DNA of 6,469 nucleotides from Dictyoglomaceae bacterium (GTDB lineage Bacteria > Dictyoglomota > Dictyoglomia > Dictyoglomales > Dictyoglomaceae), in NCBI GenBank assembly GCA_028276205.1, contig JAPYWU010000086.1:1-6469 (forward strand), read 5' to 3'. The position numbers were made by a program, and so were the translations under genes. The notes under the pieces were generated by a model, which was not told where the DNA came from, made no database searches, and saw only the letters and a list, made by a program, of their open reading frames with translations. Positions 4,405 to 6,469 of this stretch are shown piece by piece (position 1 is the stretch's first letter; the number at the start of each line of letters is the position of its first letter).

Positions 4405-6469
4405 GAAAAAGCTTTAAAAGTATTAGAATGGGAAAAGATTATAAAAGAGATAGAAAAGGATGCTGAAACTACAGGTGGAAAAGAGCAAATATTAAATTTG
4501 AGGCCAATTACAGAAATAGATATTATTAGGAGATGGCATTTATTAAATGAAGAGGCTCTAAAAACAGTATATTCATTAGGTTATCCTACCTTTTCTGGAG
4601 TAAAGGATTTAAGAAATTATATTGAGAAGGCTGAGATAGGTGGAATAATATATCCTGAAGAATTTGAAGAAATTGCTAATACCTTAGAGACTTTTAAAAA
4701 ATTGAAAGATTATCAGAATAAAGCTAAAAATTTAGCCCCAAATTTATGGGGAAGAAATATATACGTATTACCAGATCTTTATTCGCAGATAAGAAAAGCT
4801 ATTCAAAATGCTGAAGTACTTGATACAGCTTCTCCGGAGCTAAAATCTATAAGACAAAAGAAGGAGAGAATCAATCAAAAGATCAAGGAAACTTTAAATG
4901 TTATTATAAATAAAGATTGGCGAACATATTTACAAGAGCAAATTGTTACTATTAGGCATGGAAGATATGTGGTCCCTGTAAAACAAGAATTCAAAACTAA
5001 AATTCCTGGAATTGTACATGACCAATCTACCTCTGGACTTACAGTATATGTGGAGCCTCTTTCTATTGTTGAGTTAAATAATCAGTTATCTTTATTAGAG
5101 ATTGAAGAAAAAAAAGAGATAGAGAAAATATTAAGAAAGCTTTCTTTAAAATTTTTAGAGCATAAAGAGGAAATTTTAGAAACCTTAAATACTGTTTTCT
5201 ATTTAGATTTTGTATATGCAAAAATTAAATGGGCACAAAGGTATAATGCTACTATACCCATTATAGATGAAAATCCTGTGATAATTATAAGAGAGGGTAG
5301 GCATCCTTTCCTTGGAGAAAAAGCTGTTCCTATAAATTTAGAAGTAGGAAGAAGATTTAATACCTTAGTTATTACTGGTCCTAACACTGGAGGAAAAACT
5401 GTAACATTAAAGACTATTGGACTTTTTGTACTTTTAAATCAAGCAGGAGTTCCGGTACCTGCCAAAGAAGGTACTGTTCTTGGAATATTTAATCAAGTAT
5501 TTCCAGATATAGGAGATGAACAAAGTATTGAGCAAAATCTGAGTACTTTTTCTTCTCATATGACTAACATTATTTCTTTTATAGATTATTTGGAGAGAAC
5601 TGGAGATAAAAGGGTCTTAGTAATTCTGGATGAACTTGGAGCAGGTACTGATCCCCAGGAAGGTGCAGCATTAGCTGTTGCTTTATTGGAATATTTTCAT
5701 AATAAAGGGACAATAAATGTTATAGCAACTCACTTTCCTCAGCTTAAAATTTTGGCTTCCAAATATGAAGGTATGGAAAATGCATCTCTTGAATTTGATG
5801 AGAATACTCTTAAACCTCTGTATAAAATAAACATTGGAATACCTGGTAAGAGTAATGCACTTTTAATTGCTAAAAAACTTGGCCTGCCAAGAAAAATTTT
5901 AGATAGAGCAATGGGTTTTCTAAGTGAAGAAGAGATAGAACTGGAAGAAGTGATAGGAGAATTACAGAGAGGAAGAAGAAGACTCGAAGAGGAAATAGAA
6001 AGGGTGGAAAGACTAAAGAGGGAGTTACAAGAGGAGAAAAGGAGAATAGAAGAAGAGAAAAGAAATATTCAAAAGGAAAAGGAAGAGTTAAAGGATAAAC
6101 AGAAAAAGGAGATATTTAAGGAATTGTTAGATGTGGAGAATAGGGTAAAGGATGTAATTAGGGAATTACAAAAAGGGAATCTCAGTATGAAAGAGGCACA
6201 GAAACTTCAAGAAGATCTAAGATTAATTAAAAAGGATCTTATCTCTCAGAAAGAATTTGATAAAGTAGAATATATTCCTCAAGAAGGAGATAGAGTAAGA
6301 ATTAAGAATACAAAAAAAGAAGGAATAGTATTGGATATAGATAGAGAGAAAAAAATAGCTACAGTACAAGTGGGAATTATAAAGATAAACGTTAATTGGA
6401 ATGAACTAGAGCAAGCTTTGCCAAAGGAAGAACAGATTATAAATAAATATATATATGTACAAAGAGAAA
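4402..6469 (+). CDS. mutS2: MutS2 family ATPase (3' end outside window)
   Basis: The frame is open to the window edge, giving 689 codons of a family usually near 780-790. The N domain starts EKALKVLEWEKI; IRHGRYVVPV lies at 184-193 and the DQSTSG clamp signature at 207-212. The MutS-type ABC ATPase carries Walker A GPNTGGKT (326-333), the signature STFSSHM (381-387), Walker B LVILDELGAGTDP (about 406-418, Asp410 and Glu411) and the switch His444. A charged coiled coil runs from about 507 to 615. A small KOW-like beta domain starts near Gly629 (EGDRVRI). The missing end should be the Smr nuclease-like domain. The family lacks the mismatch-recognition domain of MutS. Known roles are suppression of recombination (Helicobacter) and, in Bacillus, binding and splitting collided ribosomes. 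All ATPase residues are intact. No cysteine is encoded in the visible part. In Bacillus, zapA and polX lie between pheT and mutS2; here they are absent. Confidence 0.95.
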   Translation, partial: MEKALKVLEWEKIIKEIEKDAETTGGKEQILNLRPITEIDIIRRWHLLNEEALKTVYSLGYPTFSGVKDLRNYIEKAEIGGIIYPEEFEEIANTLETFKKLKDYQNKAKNLAPNLWGRNIYVLPDLYSQIRKAIQNAEVLDTASPELKSIRQKKERINQKIKETLNVIINKDWRTYLQEQIVTIRHGRYVVPVKQEFKTKIPGIVHDQSTSGLTVYVEPLSIVELNNQLSLLEIEEKKEIEKILRKLSLKFLEHKEEILETLNTVFYLDFVYAKIKWAQRYNATIPIIDENPVIIIREGRHPFLGEKAVPINLEVGRRFNTLVITGPNTGGKTVTLKTIGLFVLLNQAGVPVPAKEGTVLGIFNQVFPDIGDEQSIEQNLSTFSSHMTNIISFIDYLERTGDKRVLVILDELGAGTDPQEGAALAVALLEYFHNKGTINVIATHFPQLKILASKYEGMENASLEFDENTLKPLYKINIGIPGKSNALLIAKKLGLPRKILDRAMGFLSEEEIELEEVIGELQRGRRRLEEEIERVERLKRELQEEKRRIEEEKRNIQKEKEELKDKQKKEIFKELLDVENRVKDVIRELQKGNLSMKEAQKLQEDLRLIKKDLISQKEFDKVEYIPQEGDRVRIKNTKKEGIVLDIDREKKIATVQVGIIKINVNWNELEQALPKEEQIINKYIYVQRE

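Noticed and set aside
4736..4751. Small hairpin CCCCA / TGGGG with a 6-nt loop in mutS2
   Set aside because: Only 5 bp, followed by AAGAAAT rather than a T run, and inside coding sequence; expected by chance.
5199..5387. Open frame on the minus strand inside mutS2
   Set aside because: It is antisense to conserved MutS2 sequence running up to the Walker A region, is short and lacks any recognisable feature; it is a shadow of the coding strand.
5443..5462. GCAGG / CCTGC inverted repeat around a GGTACC palindrome in mutS2
   Set aside because: The stem is 5 bp with no T tract and is explained by coding sequence.
5920..6250. Long purine-rich stretch on the + strand with repeated GAAGAAGAG-like units
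   Set aside because: It is the codon image of the Glu/Lys/Arg-rich MutS2 coiled coil. The pure purine runs are under about 20 nt and no exact tandem repeat is present.

Overview
The window is a compact, one-directional housekeeping gene cluster on the + strand. In order it holds the 3' end of rplT (ribosomal protein L20), a SpoU/TrmH-family RNA 2'-O-methyltransferase, pheS, pheT, and a mutS2 that runs off the right edge. Coding density is nearly total: the junctions are 12 nt apart, 8 nt overlapping, 12 nt apart and 0 nt apart. No stretch of 300 bases lacks a gene. No tRNA, rRNA, CRISPR array, insertion sequence or prophage piece was seen.

The organism looks like a low-G+C (about one third by eye) thermophilic bacterium. 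Arginine is almost always AGA and isoleucine often ATA, and the proteins are rich in Lys, Glu and Ile. The PheS resembles the Firmicutes form, with a four-cysteine insert. The methyltransferase next to pheST recalls Bacillus ysgA-pheS-pheT. A Dictyoglomus-like or thermophilic clostridial origin fits best. This is a judgement from composition and gene order, not a database result.

Region by region: bases 1-161 are the end of rplT, closed by tandem stops. Bases 174-980 encode the methyltransferase, which carries a striking perfect 12-bp hairpin followed by a T-rich tract inside its coding sequence. Bases 973-1992 and 2005-4401 encode the two PheRS subunits, each behind a strong G-run ribosome binding site. 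Bases 4402-6469 encode MutS2, whose ATG directly follows the pheT stop codon; only the C-terminal Smr region is missing, cut off by the window.

The genes share a translation theme: a large-subunit protein, a probable rRNA methylase, an aminoacyl-tRNA synthetase, and MutS2, whose Bacillus homologue is known to act on collided ribosomes. They were probably transcribed together, and no separate promoter, T-box or peptide leader precedes pheST. I do not see an undescribed biological system here. The best lead is the intragenic terminator-like hairpin at 438-478, which could set how much transcription from the L20 side reaches pheST-mutS2.
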